Shown one piece after another: positions 7,022 through 13,800 of a stretch of DNA of 60,766 nucleotides. The stretch comes from an uncultured Flavonifractor sp. (GTDB lineage Bacteria > Bacillota > Clostridia > Oscillospirales > Oscillospiraceae): contig CANAAV010000016.1 of assembly GCA_947346365.1 (NCBI GenBank), forward strand, positions 1 to 60,766. Direction: 5' to 3'. Positions within the stretch are counted from its first letter, which is position 1, and every line of letters starts with the position of its first letter. The translations under genes were made by a program, and so were the position numbers. Under the pieces are notes generated by a model. That model was not told the origin of the DNA and searched no databases. It saw only the letters and a program-made list of their open reading frames with translations.

Positions 7022-7170
7022 AGCTGTAAGTATTGGGGCGGATGGCCGCCCCTGTAGATTTAAGGTCGCGCTTCCGGACAGATGGGGCGTTGGGGTGCAG
7101 AGCAAGAGATGTTCAGCTGCCTGCGGGGACCTTGGATCAGGCAGTTTTGACAGAAAGGAATTTTGCATCC

Positions 7171-8352
7171 ATGGAAATCAACGGCGAACAGGTCAATAAA
7201 ACTGTCACCTATGCACAGCTCAGCCTCTCCGGCGAGGTCATGAAGGCTATTGAAAAAAAGGGTTATGTCCAGGCCACCCCTGTTCAGGCGGGAGCTATTC
7301 CTTATTTTATGGAATGGCGGGATGTAATCGCCAAAGCGCCCACAGGCACTGGCAAGACCTTTGCTTTCGGCATCCCCATGGTGGAGCACATTGATTCTGC
7401 CGCTCAGGAGGTCCAGGCCTTGGTATTGGCCCCCACCCGGGAGCTGGCAGTGCAGATCCAGGAGGAACTGCGGGACCTATGCGAATTTAAGGAGGGCGTA
7501 CGCACTGTCTGCCTCTATGGCGGCGCTCCGATTGACAAACAGATTAACGCCCTGAAAAAGCGCCCCCAGATTGTAGTGGCCACTCCAGGGCGGCTGATGG
7601 ACCATATGAAGCGGCGCACCGTACGACTGGACAAGGTCCAGACCGTAGTCCTAGACGAGGCCGACCGGATGCTGGACATGGGCTTTGTCCGGGATGTAAC
7701 CCGTATTTTAGACCAATTGAAGCATAGGAAAAACATGGGCATGTTCTCTGCCACCATCAGCCGGGAGGTCATGGATATCTCCTGGGTTTACCAGCGGGAC
7801 CCGGTTGAGATTACTGTCCGCCCAGTGGAAGAGTCCAAGCCAGACATCACCCAATACCGTATTGATTTAGACGGCCGGGAAAAGAAGCTGGACACCATCG
7901 CCGCGCTGATTACCCACGGGGAATATGAACGGGCCATCGCCTTCTGCAATACTAAAAACATGACCGACCGGCTGGCAGGCCTGTTGAAAATGCGGGGCAT
8001 TTCCTGTGAGGCCATCCACGGGGATATCCAGCAGCGGATACGGGAAAAAACCCTGGAGAAGTTCAAGCGGGGGGACATCCGGGTGCTGGTGGCCACCGAT
8101 GTGGCCGCCCGAGGACTTGATATTGACGACGTGGATGCGGTGTTTAACTACGACGTGCCCGACGAATTGGAAAACTACACCCACCGCATCGGGCGCACCG
8201 GGCGCGCCAAGCGTCACGGGGTATCCTATACCTTTATTTCCACTGTCACTGAGAGCATCCGTATGGACGATATCGTCCGCAATACGCGTATGGAGGTGCA
8301 GCGTCTAAAGTATGACGAGGACGGCTGCTTAATGCTGGTGGATGAAGCATAG
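7171..8352 (+). CDS. DEAD-box ATP-dependent RNA helicase
   Basis: 393 aa from ATG 7171 behind AAAGGAA; the longer open frame upstream lacks a ribosome-binding site and crosses the leader hairpin. Both RecA-like domains are present. They include the Q motif (GYVQATPVQAGAIP), motif I APTGTGKT (56-63), PTRELA, DEAD (162-165) and SAT (193-195), then ARGLDIDDVD and HRIGRTGRAK. The C-terminus is short, without the long basic or RRM tail of DbpA/CshA. It unwinds short RNA duplexes in ribosome assembly or mRNA decay. It is monocistronic, with its own promoter and a strong terminator. Confidence 0.93.
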   Translation: MEINGEQVNKTVTYAQLSLSGEVMKAIEKKGYVQATPVQAGAIPYFMEWRDVIAKAPTGTGKTFAFGIPMVEHIDSAAQEVQALVLAPTRELAVQIQEELRDLCEFKEGVRTVCLYGGAPIDKQINALKKRPQIVVATPGRLMDHMKRRTVRLDKVQTVVLDEADRMLDMGFVRDVTRILDQLKHRKNMGMFSATISREVMDISWVYQRDPVEITVRPVEESKPDITQYRIDLDGREKKLDTIAALITHGEYERAIAFCNTKNMTDRLAGLLKMRGISCEAIHGDIQQRIREKTLEKFKRGDIRVLVATDVAARGLDIDDVDAVFNYDVPDELENYTHRIGRTGRAKRHGVSYTFISTVTESIRMDDIVRNTRMEVQRLKYDEDGCLMLVDEA

Positions 8353-8380
8353 CGCTTACGAATACCCTATCGTTTTCGCA

Positions 8381-8425
8381 AATGGAACGCCTTGGACGCT
8401 GGATAAGCGTCCAAGGCGTTCCATT
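8381..8425 (+). terminator. Terminator of the DEAD-box gene
   Basis: A very strong perfect 20-bp stem (AATGGAACGCCTTGGACGCT and its complement, loop GGATA) ending in TTTTA. It also lies beyond the 3' end of the minus-strand endolysin gene and could work for both. Confidence 0.85.
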
Positions 8426-8502
8426 TTATCGCGGCCTGCCTTCCGATCTTTTTATGCCTCCAGGTGCTCTCATGATCCCCCCCTTCGCCTCCGGGTCAAG
8501 CG

Positions 8503-9969
8503 CTAAGCACCATGCCTCATATTATAGAGCATCTGCCAGACCTCCGCGCGGGTGGCGGGGTCCCCGGGGCGGTCCACGCCGCTGACGCCCTGGGTCCGGA
8601 CCCAGTCCTGGGCCTGGGCATACCAGGGGGCAGAATTCGTATTCCCGCCGCACAACGCCAAAAATTCCTCCCACGCCCCCGCCGTGTGCCGGATCGTATA
8701 GGGACAGTCCTTCCCGTTCCAGCGGTTGTGCTGCACCACGCGCTCCAGGGGAATTCCGTGTTCCTTCACCAGCAGCCGCACCAGGGCGGCGGCGTTGGCC
8801 TTTGCCGCCTCAAAATTCCCACCCCGGTCCACGCAGATCTCAATGCCAATGCTGCAAAGGTTCCCCGGACCCCGCGCCCCGTCCCCGGCGTGGTAGGCGC
8901 TCTCACCGTCCGGCAGGTGCTGGACAATGCTCCGGTCGTCCACCGTGTAGTGCCAGCTGACTTTGTCCCGCGCCGCCGCCTCGCTTTTGAGATACGCCCC
9001 GTGGGCCGCCGCGTCCGCCCCCTGGGCGGTGTTGCCGGTCTCGTGGACCGTGATGTACGTGCACGCGTTTACCCCGCCGGGGCGGTTGGCGCTGCCCGGT
9101 GGGATCAGGTCGGGCACAATGGCAACGCCGCTGTCCGTCCTCCGCTGTCCCTCCTGTCCATCGGGCGCGGCCTCCAGGTAGTCCATGCACACCCATCCCT
9201 CTTTCGTCCTGCCCCAGCCGTCCCGGAGCTCCAGCACCTCCACTGTGGTCCCGCGGGAATAGGCCCCCCCTTTGGGGAAGCCGCTCCCCGGACCGCTGCG
9301 GATATTCACTCCCACGCTGGGGACCACCCTGTACCTGCCCTTCACACGCCCGTCCTCCTTTTTCTTTACCCATACGCACAGGTAGCCCGCCGCCCGGCGG
9401 GAGCTGTGAATCTCCCCGCCGGGAAACATGCACTGGCTGGAGCCGCCGGAGTCTAGCCCCAGAGCCCGCAGGCTCTCTCCGGCGGCGTATTCCCGCCCTA
9501 GCTCCGCCAGCTCATCCCGGAGCTCCTCCGGGGTCTTGGCCTGCGACGTGCCGTCCTTGGAGCAGTACAGCACCAGCCGCTCCCCTGCCAGCAGCACCGC
9601 CGAACGCCCCCGCCTTCCGCCATAGGCCGCGGGATAGTCCAGCTCAGCCCCCGGCCCCCGGCCGGGCGCCAGCAGCTCCACCCCGGACAGCCAGTTCTCC
9701 CCGCCCCGGTCCGGAATCACCTCCATGCGCACGTCCGCTCCTGTGTCCCAGCTCAACCCGTAACAGTTCCACGCCGCCTGGGACAGCACCTCCCCCCGCG
9801 CCTTCACATGCCCCACCGGCCGGCCGGTGGACAGGTCATAGAAGTAGCTGTTCAGGATGTAAGCGCACCCCTCCTGCGCCTTTACCTGCGCCATGCTTCG
9901 CCCCTTGGCCTGGACCGTGGCTATCCGCTCCACCTCCGCCAGGGGGATCACTTCGGCGAGCCGGCTCAT
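8503..9969 (-). CDS. Phage-type endolysin: NAGPA-like + SH3 + amidase
   Basis: 488 aa in four parts. Residues ~1-205 resemble a phosphodiester-glycosidase (NAGPA/DUF2233) domain, with its hallmark DSGGSS at 173-178. Residues ~210-265 are a bacterial SH3 domain (VNIRSGPGSGF, EGWVCMDYLE). Residues ~285-430 are an Amidase_2 (N-acetylmuramoyl-L-alanine amidase) domain with likely zinc ligands H309 and H414 and the conserved C422, plus GIEI (E377) and SWHYTVDD. Residues ~447-488 are an SLH-like repeat. It cuts the amide bond between MurNAc and the stem peptide of peptidoglycan. Its start overlaps the holin stop by 4 bases, a classic holin-endolysin arrangement. There is no signal peptide, so export relies on the holin. 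Confidence 0.9.
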   Translation of the reverse strand: MSRLAEVIPLAEVERIATVQAKGRSMAQVKAQEGCAYILNSYFYDLSTGRPVGHVKARGEVLSQAAWNCYGLSWDTGADVRMEVIPDRGGENWLSGVELLAPGRGPGAELDYPAAYGGRRGRSAVLLAGERLVLYCSKDGTSQAKTPEELRDELAELGREYAAGESLRALGLDSGGSSQCMFPGGEIHSSRRAAGYLCVWVKKKEDGRVKGRYRVVPSVGVNIRSGPGSGFPKGGAYSRGTTVEVLELRDGWGRTKEGWVCMDYLEAAPDGQEGQRRTDSGVAIVPDLIPPGSANRPGGVNACTYITVHETGNTAQGADAAAHGAYLKSEAAARDKVSWHYTVDDRSIVQHLPDGESAYHAGDGARGPGNLCSIGIEICVDRGGNFEAAKANAAALVRLLVKEHGIPLERVVQHNRWNGKDCPYTIRHTAGAWEEFLALCGGNTNSAPWYAQAQDWVRTQGVSGVDRPGDPATRAEVWQMLYNMRHGA

Positions 9970-10175
9970 GCCCGCTCATCCCTGCACTCCGGCAGGCCCG
10001 CCGCGCTGGTCAGCAGGGACAAAATGCCCGCCAGCGCCGACGCGGACACAACCACCGCCCAGTTGACCTCGCTGAGCACCGCCGCCGCGCCAATCGCCGC
10101 AACCGCGGACTGGCAGACAGTTTTCAGCGCCCGCACGCCGGCCGCCGCAAGCCATTTTTTTGTCTTTTCACTCAT
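9966..10175 (-). CDS. Phage holin
   Basis: 69 aa, with a short basic N-terminus (MSEKTKKW). Two hydrophobic segments follow (about 15-35 and 38-60, VVVSASALAGILSLLTSAAG), and the tail is charged (CRDERA). Size, topology and the 4-base overlap with the endolysin gene identify a small two-TM phage holin (r1t/phiLC3-like). It would form membrane lesions that release the amidase. Confidence 0.85.
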   Translation of the reverse strand: MSEKTKKWLAAAGVRALKTVCQSAVAAIGAAAVLSEVNWAVVVSASALAGILSLLTSAAGLPECRDERA

Positions 10176-10190
10176 CTGTGTGCTCCTTTC

Positions 10191-10514
10191 TCAACGCACC
10201 CCCGGCATGCCGGAGGCCATCCACAGTACAAAGGCTCCCACCAGGGCGCTGAGCGCATACCCCACAAGGCTCTCCCAGCGCTTCCCCGGCTTTTCGGACA
10301 GGACGTTCACCTTCTCGGCGATCCCGTCCAGCTTCTCATCCATACCGTCCAGCTTTGTCCTCAAAATGGCGCCGCTCTGTTCCAGGGCTCCGATCCGCTC
10401 AAACATCTTCCGGTGGGTCTCCGAGGAATTGCCCCGGTAGCGGTCAAATTCATTCTCCAGCGCGTCTACACGGGCGCTTACCGGGCAGTCGCCGGGATTG
10501 CAGTTGTCGTACAT
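10191..10514 (-). CDS. XhlA-like phage lysis accessory protein
   Basis: 107 aa from ATG 10514, which has AAGGAG at 8 bases; GTG 10523 is possible but badly spaced. A long amphipathic coiled coil (residues about 15-75) ends in one C-terminal transmembrane segment (LVGYALSALVGAFVLWMASG). This matches the hemolysin XhlA family of PBSX-type phages, which cooperates with holin and amidase. The N-terminus carries two cysteines (NCNPGDCP). Confidence 0.75.
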   Translation of the reverse strand: MYDNCNPGDCPVSARVDALENEFDRYRGNSSETHRKMFERIGALEQSGAILRTKLDGMDEKLDGIAEKVNVLSEKPGKRWESLVGYALSALVGAFVLWMASGMPGVR

Positions 10515-10519
10515 TGTAT

Positions 10520-10660
10520 TCACTCCTTCTCCAGCATCTCCGCCAGCTCCAGATATTCCCCCTGGGAGAGCTTGTCCGCGGCGTAGAAGATGTCCAGCTT
10601 CTCCGCCATACCCTGGGTCTGACCCCGCTCAATCATCCGCTTCAGGGTCCGGTACAGCAT
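10520..10660 (-). CDS. XkdX-like small phage protein, 46 aa
   Basis: ATG 10660 follows GGAGAGGGGGG, and the frame of 46 codons ends at TGA 10520. The product begins MLYRTLKRMIERGQTQGMAEK and continues with a short acidic helix. Small proteins of this form sit between tail-fibre and holin genes in clostridial phages. Biochemical function is unknown. Its last bases form the ribosome-binding region of the XhlA-like gene. Confidence 0.7.
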   Translation of the reverse strand: MLYRTLKRMIERGQTQGMAEKLDIFYAADKLSQGEYLELAEMLEKE

Positions 10661-10661
10661 A

Positions 10662-11015
10662 CTATCCCCCCTCTCCAAGGCCCAGCTCCAGCAGAGCCAG
10701 GCGGTATTCGTGCTCCACCAGCAGCCCGTCCGTGTCGGCGGCGGGGTCCGCCCCCTCCGCCGCTTCCGGGGCCGGATGCGCCTTCTCCCAGGCGGCGGCC
10801 TCCTCCGGGGAAGCGTCCTCCTCCCAGGCCGCTGTGTTCCAGCGGGGGGAGATCAGCCCCGCCCCGCCGGCGTGGGGACGCAGCGGCGGAGCGGAAACCT
10901 CCAGCAGGCGCTCTCCGGGCTCCAGCTCATAGTGCCGCACCCGCTCCCCCTCCACCAGCACAAAGGTTTTATAGCGCCCTCCCGCGTCCACGACGCAGCA
11001 ATATTTGTAATCCAT
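10662..11015 (-). CDS. Phage tail-associated hypothetical protein
   Basis: 117 aa starting MDYKYCCVVDAGGRYKTFVL; the C-terminal half is acidic and Ala/Glu-rich. The N-terminal part looks like a small beta-rich domain, and the position directly after two tail-fibre genes fits a fibre-assembly chaperone. I do not recognise a named family, so the role is inferred from position only. Confidence 0.6.
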   Translation of the reverse strand: MDYKYCCVVDAGGRYKTFVLVEGERVRHYELEPGERLLEVSAPPLRPHAGGAGLISPRWNTAAWEEDASPEEAAAWEKAHPAPEAAEGADPAADTDGLLVEHEYRLALLELGLGEGG

Positions 11016-11028
11016 CTCTCCCCCTCCT

Positions 11029-11523
11029 CTACGTTCCGGCGTAATACGCCAGGTCTATGAAAATATAGCGATAGGATGCGGTAGGTTTGACCAGTCTCAC
11101 ATATACCTCTCCAGATGCTGCAACCAGCGCCCCCAGCGGGGAGCTCGAGCTGTAATCATAGCCCGTTCCGCACGCGTTGCCTCCCACCGGACGAAACCCC
11201 GCCGGTATAGTGGCAATTTGCTGAGAGTTAAGCGTAACAGCACTCTCGCGTATCGCCGACAGGTGCAGGTGGACAAATCCGTCCGCGCTTTTCCAATAGC
11301 GTGTGTGCCCCCAGCCGCCAGCGGCGGCGTGGGACCAGCCGTTGACCAGCGGCAGCTCATAGGGGCCCTCCGCCTTTCCCGGCGCCAGCTCCGCCCACTC
11401 CGTCTCGTAATCCCCCGCCCCCGTTTTCCGCAGCACCGCTCCCAACGCCCCGCCCGCGGGGAGCGTACGGCTTTTGAGCCTGTCCCACAGGTGGGCCAGC
11501 CCCGTCCTGTTCAGAAATTCCAT
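11029..11523 (-). CDS. Phage tail-fibre-like protein
   Basis: 164 aa. The N-terminal motif FLNRTGLAHLWDRLKSR is shared in form with the neighbouring gene product (FLDENGLLYLWNKIKAQ). A beta-rich distal part follows (DGFVHLHLSAIRESAVTLN, IATIPAGFRP), as in receptor-binding tips of tail fibres. It lies 3 bases after the stop of the upstream fibre gene. Likely host-surface recognition; the ligand is unknown. Confidence 0.7.
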   Translation of the reverse strand: MEFLNRTGLAHLWDRLKSRTLPAGGALGAVLRKTGAGDYETEWAELAPGKAEGPYELPLVNGWSHAAAGGWGHTRYWKSADGFVHLHLSAIRESAVTLNSQQIATIPAGFRPVGGNACGTGYDYSSSSPLGALVAASGEVYVRLVKPTASYRYIFIDLAYYAGT

Positions 11524-11526
11524 CCA

Positions 11527-12048
11527 TTATTCCCCCGACAGGATGGCGTCAATCTCCGCGTTGGAGATGCCCTGCACCTCAAATACTTCGCCCAGGGCGT
11601 CCCATTGTTCCCCGTCCCAGGCGTAGTTCATCCCGGTGGCCTCCACGTTCCACACGTCGCCCACGGCGTTGCCCCCCTCGGGCAGGGCGGCGAAATTGGT
11701 CACGCTGCCCTTATACTTGTAGACGCTGCTCAGCTCGCTCTTCAATACCAGCTCCGGCTTCCCGGTGACGTTCTCCCACGCTACGCTGTCCGCCGTACCG
11801 CCTCCGGCGGCGGAGAGCACGCCGGCGCTGATGCTCAGACCGGCCCCCACCTTCACGCCGCCTAAGATATCCGCAGTGGCCGCGGGGAGAACATAGTTCT
11901 CCAGTCCCGCCAGCTTGGCCTTGTCCTCGCCCGTGAAATCGTTGGAGGACAGCCCCTTGCCCTCCGCCTTGTCCACCTTGCCCCCCAGCTGGGCCTTGAT
12001 CTTGTTCCACAGGTACAATAGTCCGTTTTCGTCCAAAAATTTACTCAT
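11527..12048 (-). CDS. Phage tail-fibre-like protein
   Basis: 173 aa. The N-terminal helix SKFLDENGLLYLWNKIKAQL is followed by the clostridial fibre pattern of LSSNDFTGEDKAKLAGLENY and GGVKVGAGLSISAGVLSAA, then a C-terminal segment (VYKYKGSVTNFAALP, GDVWNVEATGMNYAWDG) typical of short fibre or head-fibre proteins. The start overlaps the stop of the BppU-like gene by 4 bases. Confidence 0.75.
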   Translation of the reverse strand: MSKFLDENGLLYLWNKIKAQLGGKVDKAEGKGLSSNDFTGEDKAKLAGLENYVLPAATADILGGVKVGAGLSISAGVLSAAGGGTADSVAWENVTGKPELVLKSELSSVYKYKGSVTNFAALPEGGNAVGDVWNVEATGMNYAWDGEQWDALGEVFEVQGISNAEIDAILSGE

Positions 12049-12548
12049 TTCAACAGCTCCTCCAATTCAAGATTTGTAAGCGCCTCCGCCGGCTCGGGAA
12101 TCCGGGAGAGCGCCTCGGCCAGGCCGCTGATTGCCCCCACCGGGTGCTGCTCCGCCGCCTCGCGCCCTGTCAGCTGCCGGTGGTCCCCCCCTCCCCCGCC
12201 GCTGGGCGGCGGCTGTCCCGTCTTGCCGGGGGACACCCCTTCCAGGATGGTCCCCAGGCTGGCCCATACCGTGGGCAAAATCATCTCTGTACCCTTGCTC
12301 CCGTATACCCCCGCGTACAGCGTCTCGTGGGGCTTTACCAGCACCTCCCACGGGATCGTGCACCCTCCCGCTTCCTTCAGCGGCACAGATATGGCGGTTT
12401 CCCCCGCGCGGAATACCGCCGTCCGCTCCACCCCCTCCCACGCCTGCGAAAATCTAAACTCCGCCCTGTACGCGTTCACGCTCCCGCTCGTCACTGCCTC
12501 CCTCTCTATTACCCGCGCTGCGCCGTCTTTTACTTCTAGAATAAAAAT
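12045..12548 (-). CDS. BppU-like phage baseplate upper protein, probable ATT start
   Basis: The open frame gives 149 aa from GTG 12494, but that codon has no properly spaced ribosome-binding site. In-frame upstream codons encode FILEVKDGAARVIEREAV, which continues the BppU N-terminal domain (then GSVNAYRAEFRFSQAWEG). An AAAGGAG site lies 9 bases before ATT 12548. I therefore extend the gene to an ATT start (167 aa). ATT initiation is rare; a sequencing error or mutation from ATG is the alternative. The N-terminal ~110 residues anchor fibres to the baseplate, a Gly/Pro linker follows, and the C-terminus is helical. It is the first gene of the cassette; no tail or capsid gene precedes it. Confidence 0.7.
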   Translation of the reverse strand: MFILEVKDGAARVIEREAVTSGSVNAYRAEFRFSQAWEGVERTAVFRAGETAISVPLKEAGGCTIPWEVLVKPHETLYAGVYGSKGTEMILPTVWASLGTILEGVSPGKTGQPPPSGGGGGDHRQLTGREAAEQHPVGAISGLAEALSRIPEPAEALTNLELEELLK

Positions 12549-12807
12549 AAGGTGTCACTCCTTTCTTCTACGTTTCAAACATAATCTGCCCGCCTCCTAA
12601 ATAGGTACTATTTCATACATCCAGCAGCTGCAAAATAAAAACTGCGCCTGTTTACTCACACGCGAAGCGTTTGCCGGTTGGACACCGCCTTTCCTGCGGT
12701 GCGTTTTGCTCCTTGGTTTAGACTGTCAAAATAAAAATAAAAAAGGGCTTGCATTGGACCGTAAAATGTGGTAGTATAATCACGTTGTTTAGCTATTGTA
12801 GCTGTTT
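12549..12807. other. Intergenic region between phage cassette and tRNA-Pro
   Basis: Contains a four-codon mini-ORF on the minus strand (ATG TTT GAA ACG TAG) with a strong AGGAGG site just upstream of the BppU-like gene, and a probable -10 element TATAAT (12775-12780) for tRNA-Pro. The matching -35 hexamer is not clear. No other gene is seen. Confidence 0.45.
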
Positions 12808-12884
12808 CCGGGTGTGGCGAAGTTTGGTATCGCGCTTGAATGGGGTTCAAGAGGCCGCTGGTTCGAATCCAGTCACTCGGACCA
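12808..12884 (+). tRNA. tRNA-Pro (GGG)
   Basis: The acceptor CCGGGTG pairs with CACTCGG. The anticodon stem CTTGA/TCAAG holds loop ATGGGGT, giving anticodon GGG. The T arm is GGTTCGAATCC and CCA is encoded. tRNA 3' ends are common phage attachment sites; no duplicate of this 3' end was noticed elsewhere in the window. Confidence 0.93.
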
Positions 12885-12920
12885 CGTCGGAGCAAAGTTC
12901 GCTTTGCTCCGACGATTTTT
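12885..12920 (+). terminator. Terminator of tRNA-Pro
   Basis: Arms CGTCGGAGCAAAG and CTTTGCTCCGACG, loop TTCG, followed by ATTTTTT, immediately after CCA. Confidence 0.92.
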
Positions 12921-13119
12921 TACAAAATCGTCATCCGCTCCGTTTCCTTGCTCCTCCTCTCCAAACCGGACCCGCTGCGCTGGGCTCCGGTTTGGTTTTG
13001 GGCGCAGGCGTGCGAAAAATCGGTTTTGACCGCTTATTGCAACTTATGATAATCCGAGCGCTGTCCTCCAAGTGGGGGGACGTGTTCGGATTTATTATCT
13101 CTGTTGGAAACATAATTTG

Positions 13120-13159
13120 ATAAGCACGGGCAGGAATAACATATCCCGCCCGTGCTTAT
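13120..13159. terminator. Hairpin beyond the two-component operon
   Basis: Arms ATAAGCACGGGC and GCCCGTGCTTAT with a 16-nt loop that can form an inner GGA/TCC pairing. It lies between tRNA-Pro and the 3' end of the minus-strand unknown gene, so it probably ends the operon; the T-run is poor on both sides. Confidence 0.55.
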
Positions 13160-13187
13160 TAGTTTTGAGTAATGAATTATTAGGCTT

Positions 13188-13643
13188 TTAGTCCTCCGAA
13201 TAGGGTGAAAAGGAAATCTTATGGCCTTGCTCACCATCCTCCTCAAGCCGATAAATGCCCGGAGATACAGTTCTTCCCTTTTCTGACTCATATAAATCCA
13301 TGTTTCGTCTTACTGTGGTGGGCTGTGCATTAAGGCGAGTTTGCTCCGTTTGCTCTACAGCTTGGGTGCCGCTCCCCTTTGCAGTCCGCAGTTCAGCGGC
13401 CACTTTCTCCAATTCGGCCTCCACGACCTTTTGGGTTTCTGCGGTAGCTCCTGCGCTATCGGTGCCCGTCGCTTTAAGAAGGAGCATTTGGTTTTGCAAC
13501 TGTTGCTGTCTGGTTTGAAGCTCCGTCACCTTGTCAGCCGCTCCACCTTTCTGGACGGCAGGCCAGCCCAACTTCTGAGCAGTTTTTTTGTCTGCCATCA
13601 TGGTGAGCGGATTTACATAGTCGGGGCGTATCTGCATTGCCAT
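13188..13643 (-). CDS. Hypothetical coiled-coil protein behind sensor kinase
   Basis: 151 aa from ATG 13643, which has TGGAGGT at 8 bases. N-terminal residues read MAMQIRPDYVNPLTMM; the middle (about 50-110) is a Gln/Glu-rich predicted coiled coil (ELQTRQQQLQNQMLLLK); the C-terminus is polar with VSPGIYRLEEDGEQGHKIS. It has no signal peptide or membrane segment. It follows the Agr-type kinase gene by 157 bases on the same strand. I do not recognise the family. It could be an output gene of this two-component system or an accessory factor. Confidence 0.65.
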   Translation of the reverse strand: MAMQIRPDYVNPLTMMADKKTAQKLGWPAVQKGGAADKVTELQTRQQQLQNQMLLLKATGTDSAGATAETQKVVEAELEKVAAELRTAKGSGTQAVEQTEQTRLNAQPTTVRRNMDLYESEKGRTVSPGIYRLEEDGEQGHKISFSPYSED

Positions 13644-13800
13644 AATTGCGAACCTCCATTTCGTGTGATCGTCTTGCCCTCCAAACAATGTACCATTTGC
13701 TTACAACAAGTATATCGAATCAAAAATGCAAAGAAAAAGGCCACTAACATAAACGGTTGATTTTGGTTCGTGAATGGTATTGTTAAGTCTATGTAAAAAA

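Noticed and set aside
9099-10586. 495-codon Pro/Ala-rich plus-strand ORF
   Set aside because: Runs antisense through endolysin, holin and XhlA-like genes; composition is that of a GC-rich shadow frame.
12808-12884. tRNA-Pro as a phage attachment site
   Set aside because: No integrase gene and no duplicated tRNA 3' end were found around the phage cassette, so an att call is unsupported.
12656-12895. 79-codon minus-strand ORF over tRNA-Pro
   Set aside because: Composed of the complement of tRNA-Pro and its flank; a frequent false gene.
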